Shown here: positions 43,323 to 55,513 of the stretch, piece by piece
Numbering within the stretch: the first letter of the stretch is position 1
How the letters are laid out: each line of letters starts with the position of its first letter
Made by a program: the position numbers and the translations under genes
From: Serratia proteamaculans_D
GTDB lineage: Bacteria > Pseudomonadota > Gammaproteobacteria > Enterobacterales > Enterobacteriaceae
Assembly: GCF_049959315.1 (NCBI RefSeq)
Contig: NZ_CP188201.1
Reading direction: 5' to 3' (one strand)
Length of the DNA: 64,000 nucleotides
Notes under the pieces: generated by a model
The model's input: only the letters and a program-made list of their open reading frames with translations
Databases searched by the model: none
What the model was told of the DNA's origin: nothing

Positions 43323-43614
43323 CAACCTACTTTACGCTATCGGGAATCAGGCTCAAGGTAGTTGCCGGGCAATTGGCATAACAAAAAACACAACGGAGAA
43401 TTAACATTTTGTTTTTAAAGGTAAACAATAAAAACAGCTTTCGAATAAAGCGACATTACCCCCTATTCGAATGGCGAATGTCTCACAAGCCCGCTTGGGT
43501 CTGACTGCCATGCTCTGCTGGCCCGATGCTTAAAAACAGAGAAACACACCATTTTTACCGCTGATGCAGTTATAATCGCCAACCAGTTAGCCATCCTTGC
43601 GGAGACGAAAAATT
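43323..43614. promoter_or_regulatory. csrC / yihA divergent promoter region
   Basis: Holds the csrC -10 (43329-43334) and -35 (43351-43356) on the minus strand and the yihA promoter on the plus strand. About 160 bp upstream of the csrC start, the minus strand reads TTGTGAGACA (43480-43489), which resembles one half of a UvrY/SirA site. That match is weak. Confidence 0.5.
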
Positions 43615-44265
43615 TTGACCAGCAAGAATTACAATTATCATGTGACCCATTTCGTCACCAGTGCGCCCGATATTCGCCATCTTCCGGGGGATGAAGGTAT
43701 TGAAGTTGCGTTCGCCGGTCGCTCTAATGCCGGTAAGTCCAGCGCGTTAAATACCCTGACCAACCAGAAAGGCCTGGCGCGTACCAGTAAAACGCCGGGC
43801 CGTACCCAGCTGATTAACCTGTTTGAAGTGGAAGAAGGCATTCGCCTCGTCGACCTGCCAGGTTATGGCTACGCCGAAGTTCCTGAAGAGATGAAACGCA
43901 AATGGCAGCGTGCGCTGGGTGAATACCTGCAAATGCGTAACTGCCTGAAAGGCCTGGTGGTGCTGATGGATATCCGCCATCCGTTGAAAGATCTCGACCA
44001 ACAGATGATTCAGTGGGCCGTCGATGTCGGTACGCCGGTCATGATCCTGCTGACCAAAGCGGACAAGCTGGCGTCTGGCGCGCGCAAGGCGCAGCTCAAT
44101 ATGGTGCGTGAAGCGGTAGTGCCGTTTATGGGTGATATCCAGGTTGAAGCCTTCTCCTCCCCGAAAAAAATCGGCGTCGACAAGCTGAGCCAGAAACTGA
44201 ATACCTGGTTTAACGAGATCCCACCGGAAGTGCTGCCGGAAGATGACGACACCGCCGGCGAATAA
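43615..44265 (+). CDS. yihA: Ribosome-biogenesis GTPase EngB/YihA
   Basis: 216-residue essential GTPase of the TrmE-Era-EngA-YihA group needed for 50S assembly. G1 GRSNAGKSS, G3 DLPGYGYA, G4 TKADKL are intact. Proposed start is the TTG at 43615 (L-T-S-K-N-Y-N-Y-H-V-THFV), with GGAG at 43601-43604; the E. coli protein starts at the equivalent place. The frame continues upstream to a TTG at 43597, which is less likely. Confidence 0.95.
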   Translation: MTSKNYNYHVTHFVTSAPDIRHLPGDEGIEVAFAGRSNAGKSSALNTLTNQKGLARTSKTPGRTQLINLFEVEEGIRLVDLPGYGYAEVPEEMKRKWQRALGEYLQMRNCLKGLVVLMDIRHPLKDLDQQMIQWAVDVGTPVMILLTKADKLASGARKAQLNMVREAVVPFMGDIQVEAFSSPKKIGVDKLSQKLNTWFNEIPPEVLPEDDDTAGE

Positions 44266-44287
44266 CAACGCCCCAGGTGCCGCAATA

Positions 44288-44315
44288 GCCGATGTGGAAA
44301 CGCATCGGCTTTTTT
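44288..44315 (+). terminator. yihA terminator
   Basis: gccgatg (44288-44294) and catcggc (44303-44309) pair, followed by TTTTTT. Confidence 0.85.
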
Positions 44316-44501
44316 ACGCCTGCGATCCGTAAAGTCAGCTTTTTTTCGTTATCTAATTACAGTTTTGACTGAAATCCATCATAAATTTTTATGACCATTT
44401 GACGATGGGAACCCAGCGGATGAGCAAACTCAGGGGATCGAACGAGGAAAAAGTTTTTCGGAGAGAATAGGGAAAACTTATGGCTCAGCTTTGTTTTTAC
44501 A

Positions 44502-44610
44502 ATAAAAAACGCCCCAGTCAATACTGACTGGGGCGGCTAAATATTCAGCCAAATCCGATTACGTGAAGTAAAAGGTCTGAAAGATAGAACATCTTACCTC
44601 TGTACCCTAC
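44502..44610 (-). ncRNA. spf: Spot 42 small RNA
   Basis: Nearly identical to E. coli Spot 42 over its 109 nt: 5' GTAGGGTACAGAGGTAAGAT at 44610, the middle GACCTTTTACTTCACG and GGATTTGGCTGAATATTT, and the terminator GCCCCAGTCAG/CTGACTGGGGC followed by a T-run. A -10 TAAAGT lies 8-13 bases before the start. It lies between polA and yihA as in E. coli. Hfq-dependent, repressed by CRP-cAMP in E. coli, and acts on galK, gltA and other catabolic mRNAs. The rest of the 44266-44799 gap holds no gene. Confidence 0.98.
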
Positions 44611-44799
44611 GCGAGTAACTTTACATGATTTTTTCGCAGTGCAAAAGAATTTTTTGTAGTTTACTTACACAGTTTAGTGCGTAATAACGGCGAGGTTGCG
44701 GAAACAATCGCCGTATCTTGTAGCTTAATTACAAAAACTGCTTAGGTTATCGCCAGTTAGCACTCCCACAGGGGAGCAGGCTGACGAATTACCGCATTA

Positions 44800-47604
44800 T
44801 CAGTGAGCTTCATCCCAATTGGCACCCACGCCAACGTCGACTTTCAGCGGCACGGCCAACGCCATGCTGTTTTCCATCAGCTCACGAATACGCTGGTTGG
44901 ACTCCTCAAGCACCGACTCATGAACCTCGAACACCAATTCATCGTGTACCTGCATAATCATACGTACCAGTGGCTTCTCCTGAGCTTGCAACCAGGCGTC
45001 CACTTCGATCATCGCACGTTTGATGATATCGGCTGCCGTCCCCTGCATTGGGGCGTTAATCGCCGCTCGCTCGGCCGCCTTACGGCGCATGCCGTTACTG
45101 GAACTGACATCCGGCAGATACAGACGGCGGCCATCCAGCGTGCTGACGTAGCCTTGGCTGGCGGCCTGCTGGCGGGTGCGCTCCATATACTCCAGTACGC
45201 CCGGATAACGTTCGAAGTAAAGATCCATATAGCGCTGCGCTTCACCTCGAGGGATCCCTAACTGACGCGCCAGACCAAATGCGCTCATGCCATAAATCAG
45301 ACCGAAGTTAATCGCCTTGGCACTGCGGCGCTGCTCGTTGGTCACTTTATCGAGCGGCAGGCCAAACACCTCAGCCGCCGTGGCTCGGTGGATATCCTCA
45401 CCAGCCGCAAAGGCTTTCAGCAAGCCCTCATCCTGTGACAGATGAGCCATAATACGCAGTTCAATTTGCGAATAGTCGGCAGCAACAATGCGGTAGCCTT
45501 CAGGAGCAATAAACGCCTGACGGATACGCCGCCCTTCGTCATTGCGCACCGGAATATTCTGCAGGTTGGGATCGCTGGAAGAAAGACGCCCGGTAGCCGT
45601 CACCGCCTGATGATAAGAGGTATGCACCCGACCACTCACCGGGTTAATCATCAGCGGCAGCTTGTCGGTATAGGTGGTTTTCAGCTTCGCCAAGCCACGG
45701 TATTCCAGGATCACCTTCGGTAACGGGTAATCCAGTGCCAACTCAGCCAGCACTTCTTCGTTGGTCGAAGGCGCACCGCCCGGAGTTTTCTTCAGTATTG
45801 GCAGCTTTTGTTTTTCGTACAGGATCGCCTGCAGCTGTTTGGTCGACGCCAGGTTGAAAGGCTCTTCCGCCAGTTCATGGGCCTGAATTTCCAACTCAGC
45901 CAGGCGTTTGGTCAATTCAATGGAGTGGGTGGCCAAAATACTTTGGTCAATCAACACCCCGGTTCGCTCGATATGCGACAACACCGGCAACAGCGGCATT
46001 TCAATCTGATTGAATACCGTCAACAGCTCGGCGCTTTCCTTCAATTGCGGCCACATCGCCAAATGTAATTGCAGCGTGACGTCGGCATCTTCTGCGGCGT
46101 AAGGTGCTGCCTGCTCCAGTGCAATCTGGTTGAAGGTGAGCTGCTTTTTACCCTTACCGGCAATCTCTTCGAAAGTCACGGTTTTGTGGCCAAGGTAACG
46201 ATCGGACAAGCTGTCCATATCGTGACGCCCCCCCACGCTGTCCAGCACATAGGACTCCAGCATGGTATCAAAGGCAATACCGCGCAGAGTAATGTCGTAA
46301 CGCGCCAGCAGGCTCATATCAAACTTCAGGTTTTGCCCGACCTTCAGCGCTTTATCATCTTCCAGCAGCGGCTTCAGCGTGGCCAACACATGAGCGCGAT
46401 CCAACTGTGTTGGCGCGTCAAGATAGTCATGTGCCACCGGCAGATAAGCGGCTTCACCCGGCGCAATGGCAAATGACAGGCCGATCAGGTTAGCGGTCAG
46501 AGTATCCAGACCGTCGGTTTCGGTATCAAACGCGAATACTTCGGCTTTTTTCAGTTTTTCCAACCATTCAGTGAAGGTGTCTTCATCCAGAATGGTGACG
46601 TAACCCTCTTGCGACAGCGTCGCTTCTGCCGGGGCTTTTCCGGTTTCTGCCACTGCACTGGCAGAGGATTTCGCCGCGCTGGTTGCTTTCACGCCGGCAC
46701 CTTTCTTGCCTTCCAGCCAAACGCCGGCTTCGACATCGGCCAGCCAGCGCTTAAATTCATACTGTTTGAACAACTGCTGTAATACGTCAACGTCCGGCGC
46801 AGACACTTCGAGATCGGCGCAGGTCAGATCCAGTTCGACGTCGGTTTTGATGGTGGCCAGCTTGTAAGAGAGGTATGCCATCTCTTTGTTCTGTTCCAGT
46901 TTGGCCGCCATGGTCTTGGCCCCACGGAAGCTGAGCGTGGCGATACTGTCCAGATTGGCATAGAGCACATCCAGCCCACCCAGGCCCTGTAACAGCCCCT
47001 GCGCGGTCTTCTCACCCACGCCTGGTACGCCTGGGATGTTATCCGAGGCATCCCCCATCAGCGCCAGGAAGTCGATAATCAGCTCCGGTGGAATACCGTA
47101 CTTGTCGCACACTTCCTGCGGACCGAGAATGGTGTTGTTCATGGTGTTGATCAGGGTGACGTTCGGCGTAACCAACTGCGCCATGTCTTTATCGCCGGTG
47201 CTGATCAGCACCGCATGACCGGCCTTTTCAGCTTCCAGCGCCAGGGTGCCTATGACGTCGTCGGCTTCAACGCCGGGCGTGACCAACAGCGGCAACCCCA
47301 TGGCCTTGACCATTTTGTGCAACGGCTCGATTTGCGCGCGCAGATCGTCCGGCATCGGCGGCCGGTGTGATTTGTATTCTGCGAACAGCTCATCACGGAA
47401 GGTTTTTCCTTTGGCATCAAACACCACCGCAACATGGCTTGGCTGGTACTGCAGCAACAGGCTGCGCAGCATATTCAGCACGCCGTACATTGCCCCGGTC
47501 GGTTCACCCGCGGAGTTGGTCAGCGGAGGGAAGGCGTGATAAGCGCGGTAGAGGTAAGAGGAACCGTCAACCAGGATTAATGGGTTTTCTGCAATTTGAG
47601 CCAT
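44800..47604 (-). CDS. polA: DNA polymerase I
   Basis: 934 residues, full length. 5'-3' exonuclease/flap domain (1-320: LILVDGSSYLYRAYHAFPPL, GVEADDVIGTLA, LMGDASDNIPGVPGVGEKTA). Proofreading domain with FAFDTETDGLDTL. Polymerase domain motif A VAADYSQIELRIMAH, motif B RRSAKAINFGLIYG and motif C VHDELVFEV. Removes RNA primers and fills gaps. Spot 42 follows, as in E. coli. Confidence 0.98.
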   Translation of the reverse strand: MAQIAENPLILVDGSSYLYRAYHAFPPLTNSAGEPTGAMYGVLNMLRSLLLQYQPSHVAVVFDAKGKTFRDELFAEYKSHRPPMPDDLRAQIEPLHKMVKAMGLPLLVTPGVEADDVIGTLALEAEKAGHAVLISTGDKDMAQLVTPNVTLINTMNNTILGPQEVCDKYGIPPELIIDFLALMGDASDNIPGVPGVGEKTAQGLLQGLGGLDVLYANLDSIATLSFRGAKTMAAKLEQNKEMAYLSYKLATIKTDVELDLTCADLEVSAPDVDVLQQLFKQYEFKRWLADVEAGVWLEGKKGAGVKATSAAKSSASAVAETGKAPAEATLSQEGYVTILDEDTFTEWLEKLKKAEVFAFDTETDGLDTLTANLIGLSFAIAPGEAAYLPVAHDYLDAPTQLDRAHVLATLKPLLEDDKALKVGQNLKFDMSLLARYDITLRGIAFDTMLESYVLDSVGGRHDMDSLSDRYLGHKTVTFEEIAGKGKKQLTFNQIALEQAAPYAAEDADVTLQLHLAMWPQLKESAELLTVFNQIEMPLLPVLSHIERTGVLIDQSILATHSIELTKRLAELEIQAHELAEEPFNLASTKQLQAILYEKQKLPILKKTPGGAPSTNEEVLAELALDYPLPKVILEYRGLAKLKTTYTDKLPLMINPVSGRVHTSYHQAVTATGRLSSSDPNLQNIPVRNDEGRRIRQAFIAPEGYRIVAADYSQIELRIMAHLSQDEGLLKAFAAGEDIHRATAAEVFGLPLDKVTNEQRRSAKAINFGLIYGMSAFGLARQLGIPRGEAQRYMDLYFERYPGVLEYMERTRQQAASQGYVSTLDGRRLYLPDVSSSNGMRRKAAERAAINAPMQGTAADIIKRAMIEVDAWLQAQEKPLVRMIMQVHDELVFEVHESVLEESNQRIRELMENSMALAVPLKVDVGVGANWDEAH

Positions 47605-48109
47605 AGCGTTACTTTATCTTTATCGTGATCGGACATGGCGGTAAGCATGCCATAGCTAGACGCCTGAGACGAACCTTAGCGTGCACTGAAGATAAAAATC
47701 ATGTGATCTTGCGAAGCGATCCGCAAGATCCTGTCTGTGGATAACTTTGTGCATAGAAAAGACAGCAAATTATAACGATACATTTATCGTTATAAGTGGA
47801 AATAAAATTCCTATTGAAATCACTGCGTTAAATGGCGTGATTTTAACTGAGGGTAATTATCGACTTTTACACAATTTGTGGATATATATTGCACCCAATT
47901 TTAATAGCACTATTTATCAAATTTGGCGCCTCAATTACCATAGCACAAGATGGGCAAGTTGCACGAAAACGCAGCAAATGCCTATTTCTTCCTCTATAAA
48001 AACAGTTACTGTTAACGGGCGCTTTCCCTCTCTGGTTTCTGTTAAAATATTTTTTTGTTCATGCATACCGGCATGTAACGCTGTTACCCACAACCGTCAG
48101 CCCATAACC
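47605..48109. other. Intergenic region between polA and yihG
   Basis: About 500 bp between the divergent genes, AT-rich near yihG. A perfect 9-bp inverted repeat gatcttgcg/cgcaagatc (47705-47713, 47722-47730) is followed by tgtggataa (47736-47744), an exact DnaA-box complement, and a second near-match ttgtggata at about 47876. The open frame from 47747 is in frame with yihG, but its product is unlike the family, so I treat it as non-coding leader. Confidence 0.5.
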
Positions 48110-49000
48110 ATGCCAAGATTGTTATCCCCCGTTATTTTTATACTTTCTGCCCTGCTCGCCATTTTGGTGACCGTACTCTGTTCAGTCCCCATCACGCTGG
48201 CCGGTATCATTAAGCTACTGGTGCCCTTTCCTGCCGTCTGGCGACGTATCTCAGCCTTTGCCGATTTTATGATGTGGTGCTGGTGCGTAGGGTTGGCACT
48301 GCTATTACGTATTAACGGGCAACTGCGTTGGGATATTGAAGGGCTGGAAGGACTGGAACGAAAAAACTGGTATCTGCTGATCAGCAATCACGAAAGCTGG
48401 TCAGATATTGTGGTGCTGTGCGTGTTGTTTCGTAACCATATTCCAATGAATAAATATTTTCTTAAGCAACAGCTAGCCTGGGTGCCCTTTGTCGGCCTGG
48501 CCTGCTGGGCGCTGGATATGCCATTCATGAAACGTTACTCACGTGCCTATTTGCTGAAACACCCAGAAAAACGCGGTAATGACATCGAAACCACGCGCCG
48601 TTCCTGCGAAAAATTCCGTAAGCGTCCAACCACCATCGTCAATTTTGTGGAAGGATCGCGCTTTACTGAAGCCAAGAAAATTAAAACCAACTCGCCCTAC
48701 CGCAATTTACTGGCCCCAAAAGCCGCCGGTATTGCTTTTACACTCAGTGCATTAGGTAAGCAGTTCGATAAAGTGTTAAACGTCACCCTGCTTTATCCTG
48801 AAAATACTGAGCGGCCTTTTCTGGATATGTTGTGCGGACGATTGAAACGCGTGGTGGTAAGAATTGAGCTGCTGCCCGTCGATGAAACCATGCATGGCGA
48901 TTACTTTAACGATAAGCAGTTTAAGCGGCGCTTCCAGCTTTGGTTGAATACGCTCTGGCAGGATAAAGACCGGCTACTGGATAAGTTGAAGCAATCGTAG
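48110..49000 (+). CDS. yihG: YihG, PlsC-type acyltransferase
   Basis: 296-residue inner-membrane 1-acylglycerol-3-phosphate acyltransferase. N-terminal membrane segment(s), then the catalytic motif NHESWSD (H and D of HX4D), a second motif FVEGSRFT, and the conserved APKAAGIAFTL stretch. In E. coli YihG helps set phospholipid acyl composition, with an effect on motility. The ATG at 48110 starts MPRLLSPVIFILSALLAILV. Confidence 0.93.
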   Translation: MPRLLSPVIFILSALLAILVTVLCSVPITLAGIIKLLVPFPAVWRRISAFADFMMWCWCVGLALLLRINGQLRWDIEGLEGLERKNWYLLISNHESWSDIVVLCVLFRNHIPMNKYFLKQQLAWVPFVGLACWALDMPFMKRYSRAYLLKHPEKRGNDIETTRRSCEKFRKRPTTIVNFVEGSRFTEAKKIKTNSPYRNLLAPKAAGIAFTLSALGKQFDKVLNVTLLYPENTERPFLDMLCGRLKRVVVRIELLPVDETMHGDYFNDKQFKRRFQLWLNTLWQDKDRLLDKLKQS

Positions 49001-49002
49001 AG

Positions 49003-49034
49003 CAAAAAAAAGCCGGCTAAGCCGGCTTTTTTAC
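49003..49034. terminator. Bidirectional terminator between yihG and dsbA
   Basis: agccggc (49011-49017) and gccggct (49021-49027) form a stem flanked by an A-run on the left and T-run on the right, serving both convergent genes. Confidence 0.9.
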
Positions 49035-49046
49035 TTTAAATATCGG

Positions 49047-49670
49047 TTACTTCTGCTGGCTGAGGAATTTAACCACTTCGGCAAATTGCTTCACGTAAGC
49101 ATCCATCGAGCTGGTATCCAGGCCGTCATTTTTAACCATGTATTTGCCATTAACAAATACCGCAGGCACGCCACGCAGCTGCAGATCTTCTGCAGCTTTC
49201 TCCTGTTGAACCACCAGGGATTTAACCACGAAGCTGTTCAAGGCCCCATCATAATCAGCCGCACTCACGCCAGCCTTCACAAACACATTGCGGATATCAT
49301 CCGGTGTTTGCACGGTCTGGGTTTTCTGCACCGCTTCAAACATCAGCGGGCTAACTTTATCTTCCACGCCCAGCGCCATCGCCACAGCCCATGCCTGAGT
49401 CAGTTGTTTACCCAATGGCCCCAGGAATTCAACGTGGTACTTGGTCATTTTAGTGCCCGCAGGCAACGCTTTTTTCACATTTTCGGAAACGTGATACACC
49501 TGCTCGAACTGATAGCAGTGCGGGCAATAGAAGGAAAAGAACTCCAGTACCTGAGGTTCACCGGTCACCGGCTTATCCAGGGTTACGTACTGAGCACCAT
49601 CGCTAAATTGCGCAGCCGAGGCACTGAATGCCATTACCATGCCAACGAGTGCCAACCATATTTTCTTCAT
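49047..49670 (-). CDS. dsbA: Periplasmic thiol:disulfide oxidase DsbA
   Basis: 207 residues with signal peptide MKKIWLALVGMVMAFSASA (cut before AQFSDG). The thioredoxin active site is CPHC in FFSFYCPHCYQFEQ, and the cis-proline loop is GVPAVFVNGKY. It introduces disulfides into secreted proteins and is reoxidised by DsbB. It lies 29 bp after srkA, and both are under envelope-stress control in E. coli. Confidence 0.98.
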   Translation of the reverse strand: MKKIWLALVGMVMAFSASAAQFSDGAQYVTLDKPVTGEPQVLEFFSFYCPHCYQFEQVYHVSENVKKALPAGTKMTKYHVEFLGPLGKQLTQAWAVAMALGVEDKVSPLMFEAVQKTQTVQTPDDIRNVFVKAGVSAADYDGALNSFVVKSLVVQQEKAAEDLQLRGVPAVFVNGKYMVKNDGLDTSSMDAYVKQFAEVVKFLSQQK

Positions 49671-49699
49671 AAGACTAAACTCTCCATTGTGTTAAAGCT

Positions 49700-50686
49700 T
49701 CAATACATTGGCATCAGCTGCAGAGGGGGTTCCTGCAACAGCTTAACCTGCTCGGTGAATGCCGCCGTCTGAGATAACCAAAAATCAGACTCCGCCATCC
49801 ACGGAAAACTTTTAGGAAACGCGGGATCTTGCCAACGACGAGCAACCCATGCCAGGTAGTACACCATGCGCATGGCCCGCAGAGGCTCGATCAACGCTAA
49901 TTCACTTTGATCAAACTCGGCAAACTCGGAATAAGCCTCCAGCAGAATATCTAACTGCATCAGGCGATCGCGACGTTCACCGTGCAACAGCATCCACAGA
50001 TCCTGTATCGCCGGCCCATTTCGCGCGTCATCCAGATCAACAAACAGCGGGCCATCACGCCACAGGATATTGCCCGGATGGCAATCACCGTGCAAACGCC
50101 GCGGCTGCCAGTCCAGATGCCAATGTTGCTTAATCGCCTCGATCAACCTGTCGGTCGCATTCAGGAAATTTTCGCGCTGGGCCTTCGGTAACAGTTCACA
50201 GCTAGCCAATACCTGACGTGGCGCAGTGAGATACTCCTCAATGCCGATTGTCGGACGTTCCACAAACAGGCTTTCACTGCCTACCTGATGAATACGCCCC
50301 AGGAAACGCCCCACCCACTCCAGTTGATCGAGATTATCGATCTCATACTGCCGCCCGCCAACGCTGGGAAATACAGTAAACATAAAACCGCTGTGCGTAT
50401 GCAGCGTTTGACCCTGCAGGGCCAGTGGTGCAACTGCCGGGATCTCCGCCAGGGCAAGATCATGAGAGAACTGGTGTTCTTCACCAATTTGCTCTGCGCT
50501 CCAGCGTTCGGGCCGATAAAACTTCACCACGTAACGCTTACGATCTTCGTCCATAAACTGGTAGACGCGATTTTCATAGCTGTTAAGCGCTGTCAGCCCG
50601 GAATCTACACGCAGACCAATACCCTCCAACGCGTCCATAATCAGGTCGGGCGACAGGGTCTGAAAATTAAAAGCTGAGTTGTTCAT
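49700..50686 (-). CDS. srkA: Stress response kinase A
   Basis: 328-residue Ser/Thr kinase of the APH-like fold (formerly YihE/RdoA) that protects from programmed death under stress. Catalytic loop LHGDCHPGNILW and metal-binding FVDLDD are intact; glycine/lysine lobe includes RYVVKFYRPERWS. Immediately upstream of dsbA on the same strand. Confidence 0.95.
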   Translation of the reverse strand: MNNSAFNFQTLSPDLIMDALEGIGLRVDSGLTALNSYENRVYQFMDEDRKRYVVKFYRPERWSAEQIGEEHQFSHDLALAEIPAVAPLALQGQTLHTHSGFMFTVFPSVGGRQYEIDNLDQLEWVGRFLGRIHQVGSESLFVERPTIGIEEYLTAPRQVLASCELLPKAQRENFLNATDRLIEAIKQHWHLDWQPRRLHGDCHPGNILWRDGPLFVDLDDARNGPAIQDLWMLLHGERRDRLMQLDILLEAYSEFAEFDQSELALIEPLRAMRMVYYLAWVARRWQDPAFPKSFPWMAESDFWLSQTAAFTEQVKLLQEPPLQLMPMY

Positions 50687-50790
50687 AACAACATTCGGTT
50701 TCGTTTGGTGACATCACTGTGCCGGGAATGAGAAATAGTAGCATTAATGGCAGGTTTCACGAGTAACTGGTTCACCTTACCGCACGAATG

Positions 50791-51060
50791 CTAATCCTTG
50801 ATCACCCCACGGGCACGCAGCAATGCCGTTTTGAAGTCTTCTTCGTAATCCTTTTTCAGGCCGGGGATCTGTTCGGTGCCGGCGCTACCGCGCATTTTCA
50901 GGTGGTAGATCAGGATATCATCGCTCAGGTCAGCCAGATTGCCCTGGAAACCGGCTTCCTGTGCCAGCTTTTGCAAAAACGGGATCAGGTTGAGATCCGG
51001 ATCTTCCTGCCAGGCCGGCTGTAGCAGCTCAATCAGCTCGTTTACGCGGTGCGTTTTCAT
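50791..51060 (-). CDS. yihD: YihD, conserved small protein
   Basis: 89-residue soluble protein of the YihD family (MKTHRVNELIELLQPAWQEDPDLNLIPFLQKLAQEAGF...). All helical, function unknown; in E. coli it is linked to the Cpx and heat-shock stress neighbourhood. The ATG at 51060 is used; an upstream frame to 51093 adds residues not in the family. Divergent from mobA. Confidence 0.93.
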   Translation of the reverse strand: MKTHRVNELIELLQPAWQEDPDLNLIPFLQKLAQEAGFQGNLADLSDDILIYHLKMRGSAGTEQIPGLKKDYEEDFKTALLRARGVIKD

Positions 51061-51203
51061 CGCAATATCATCCAATAGAATCAATAAACACACAAAGTAA
51101 CAGGCTTAACAACGCAGTGAAAGAAGCAGCTTGTCAATAAAGGTAAATCCTGATGTCGCCCCCTCTTTAGCGCTACAATCAGGACGTTAGCCATAAATTC
51201 GGG

Positions 51204-51806
51204 ATGATGGATATGCATGAGGAGATTACCGGCATTATTTTAGCCGGTGGGCGCGCCACACGTATGGGCGGGGATGATAAGGGTCTGGTTCAGATTGCCG
51301 GTGTACCACTGTATCAGTACGTACTTTCTCGGTTACGCCCACAGGTAAACCAGATAGTCATCAGTGCCAATCGCAATCAGGCACGCTATGGCGAAAGCGG
51401 TCTGCCAATCATCAGCGATCTGACTCCAGACTTTTCTGGCCCGCTAGCAGGCATGCTGGCCGGATTGGAACAGGCGACCACCGAATGGGTCGTTTTTGTC
51501 CCCTGCGACGTCCCCGATTTTCCCGCCACGCTGGTTGATCAACTCTGGCAACAGAAAGGTAGCGCTCTGGCCGCCTATGCCAGTGATGGAGAGCGGGCAC
51601 ACCCCACTCTGGCACTGTTGCATACCAGCCTGGCGCCTCAATTGAAAGAGTACCTGGCCCGCGGGGAGCGCAAATTGATGTTATTCCTGGACGCCGCGGG
51701 TGCACGGCAAATAGCGTTCAGTGGCCAACAAGCAGCATTCCATAATCTTAATACCCGGGAAGACTGCCTGCGTTGGCAGCAGGAAAAGGGACTTATCAAT
51801 GAATAA
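51204..51806 (+). CDS. mobA: Molybdenum cofactor guanylyltransferase MobA
   Basis: About 200 residues. Converts Mo-molybdopterin to the guanine dinucleotide form. Nucleotide-binding signature GIILAGGRATRMGGDDKGL at the N-terminus, and PCDVPDFPATLVDQL with the metal-binding Asp. Start could be 51204 or 51213 (MHEEITG). Overlaps mobB by 8 bp. Confidence 0.96.
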   Translation: MMDMHEEITGIILAGGRATRMGGDDKGLVQIAGVPLYQYVLSRLRPQVNQIVISANRNQARYGESGLPIISDLTPDFSGPLAGMLAGLEQATTEWVVFVPCDVPDFPATLVDQLWQQKGSALAAYASDGERAHPTLALLHTSLAPQLKEYLARGERKLMLFLDAAGARQIAFSGQQAAFHNLNTREDCLRWQQEKGLINE

Positions 51807-52317
51807 TGCTCTGCCCCCTTTGTTGGCGATTGCTGCCTATAGCGGAACGGGTAAAACCACGCTGCTTAAACAATTAATTCCTTTATTAAACCAGCGGAAA
51901 ATTCGCGTAGGACTGATCAAACATACTCACCATGATATGGATGTGGATATGCCAGGCAAAGACAGTTATGAACTGCGCAAAGCGGGCGCCGACCAAACCT
52001 TGGTCGCCAGCGATCGTCGTTGGGCATTAATGACTGAAACACCGGAACAGCAACCTTTGGATCTTCAGTATCTGGCCAGTCGTTTTGATCGTAGCAAGGT
52101 GGATATGATTTTAGTCGAGGGGTTTAAACATGAGCCCATCAGTAAAATCATTCTCTATCGTGAAGAGATAGGCAGGCCGCTTGAAGATATGTTGGATGAG
52201 TTTGTTATCGCCGTTGCCAGCGATAGAACGATAGCGGTCAAGACAAGATCCCTGGATCTCAACCAGCCGGAGAGCATTGCCGATTTCATCACCGAATGGC
52301 TGAAAGGCGCCGCGTAG
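51799..52317 (+). CDS. mobB: Molybdopterin-guanine dinucleotide biosynthesis adaptor MobB
   Basis: 172-residue P-loop GTPase (Walker A AAYSGTGKTTLL) with conserved LIKHTHHDMDVD and VEGFKHEPISKI. It assists MobA but is not essential in E. coli. The ATG at 51799 lies inside the mobA end, so translation is coupled. Its 3' end faces the rRNA operon terminator. Confidence 0.96.
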   Translation: MNNALPPLLAIAAYSGTGKTTLLKQLIPLLNQRKIRVGLIKHTHHDMDVDMPGKDSYELRKAGADQTLVASDRRWALMTETPEQQPLDLQYLASRFDRSKVDMILVEGFKHEPISKIILYREEIGRPLEDMLDEFVIAVASDRTIAVKTRSLDLNQPESIADFITEWLKGAA

Positions 52318-52347
52318 CGGCGTCTGTTTTTGTCTTTCACGCATAGC

Positions 52348-52373
52348 AAAAAGGCCATCCTTGCGGATGGCCT
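52348..52373 (-). terminator. rRNA operon terminator
   Basis: aggccatcc (52352-52360) and ggatggcct (52365-52373) pair, loop ttgc. Read on the minus strand the stem is followed by TTTTTGC, just after the 5S gene. It may also stop mobB readthrough. Confidence 0.88.
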
Positions 52374-52386
52374 CTTGGCTTAATTG

Positions 52387-52506
52387 ATGCCTGGCAGTGT
52401 CCTACTCTCGCATGGGGAGACCCCACACTACCATCGGCGCTACGGCGTTTCACTTCTGAGTTCGGCATGGGGTCAGGTGGGACCACCGCGCTATTGCCGC
52501 CAGGCA
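52387..52506 (-). rRNA. rrf: 5S rRNA
   Basis: 120 nt on the minus strand, from TGCCTGGCGGC at 52506 to CTGCCAGGCAT. Sequence such as CATGCCGAACTCAGAAGTGA and GTGGGGTCTCCCCATGCGAG is that of enterobacterial 5S RNA. Confidence 0.97.
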
Positions 52507-52604
52507 AATTCTGTTTCATTCCAACCGCTACTCACGCAGCCATCAGAACCAATCTCGGAACGCGCTGAAAATCTACTCTCAAATCAAAACACTTTTGGTG
52601 TTGT

Positions 52605-55513
<2,909 letters not shown>

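Noticed and set aside
47747..48109. 121-codon extension of yihG
   Set aside because: AT-rich, unlike PlsC-family N-termini; ATG at 48110 gives the usual start.
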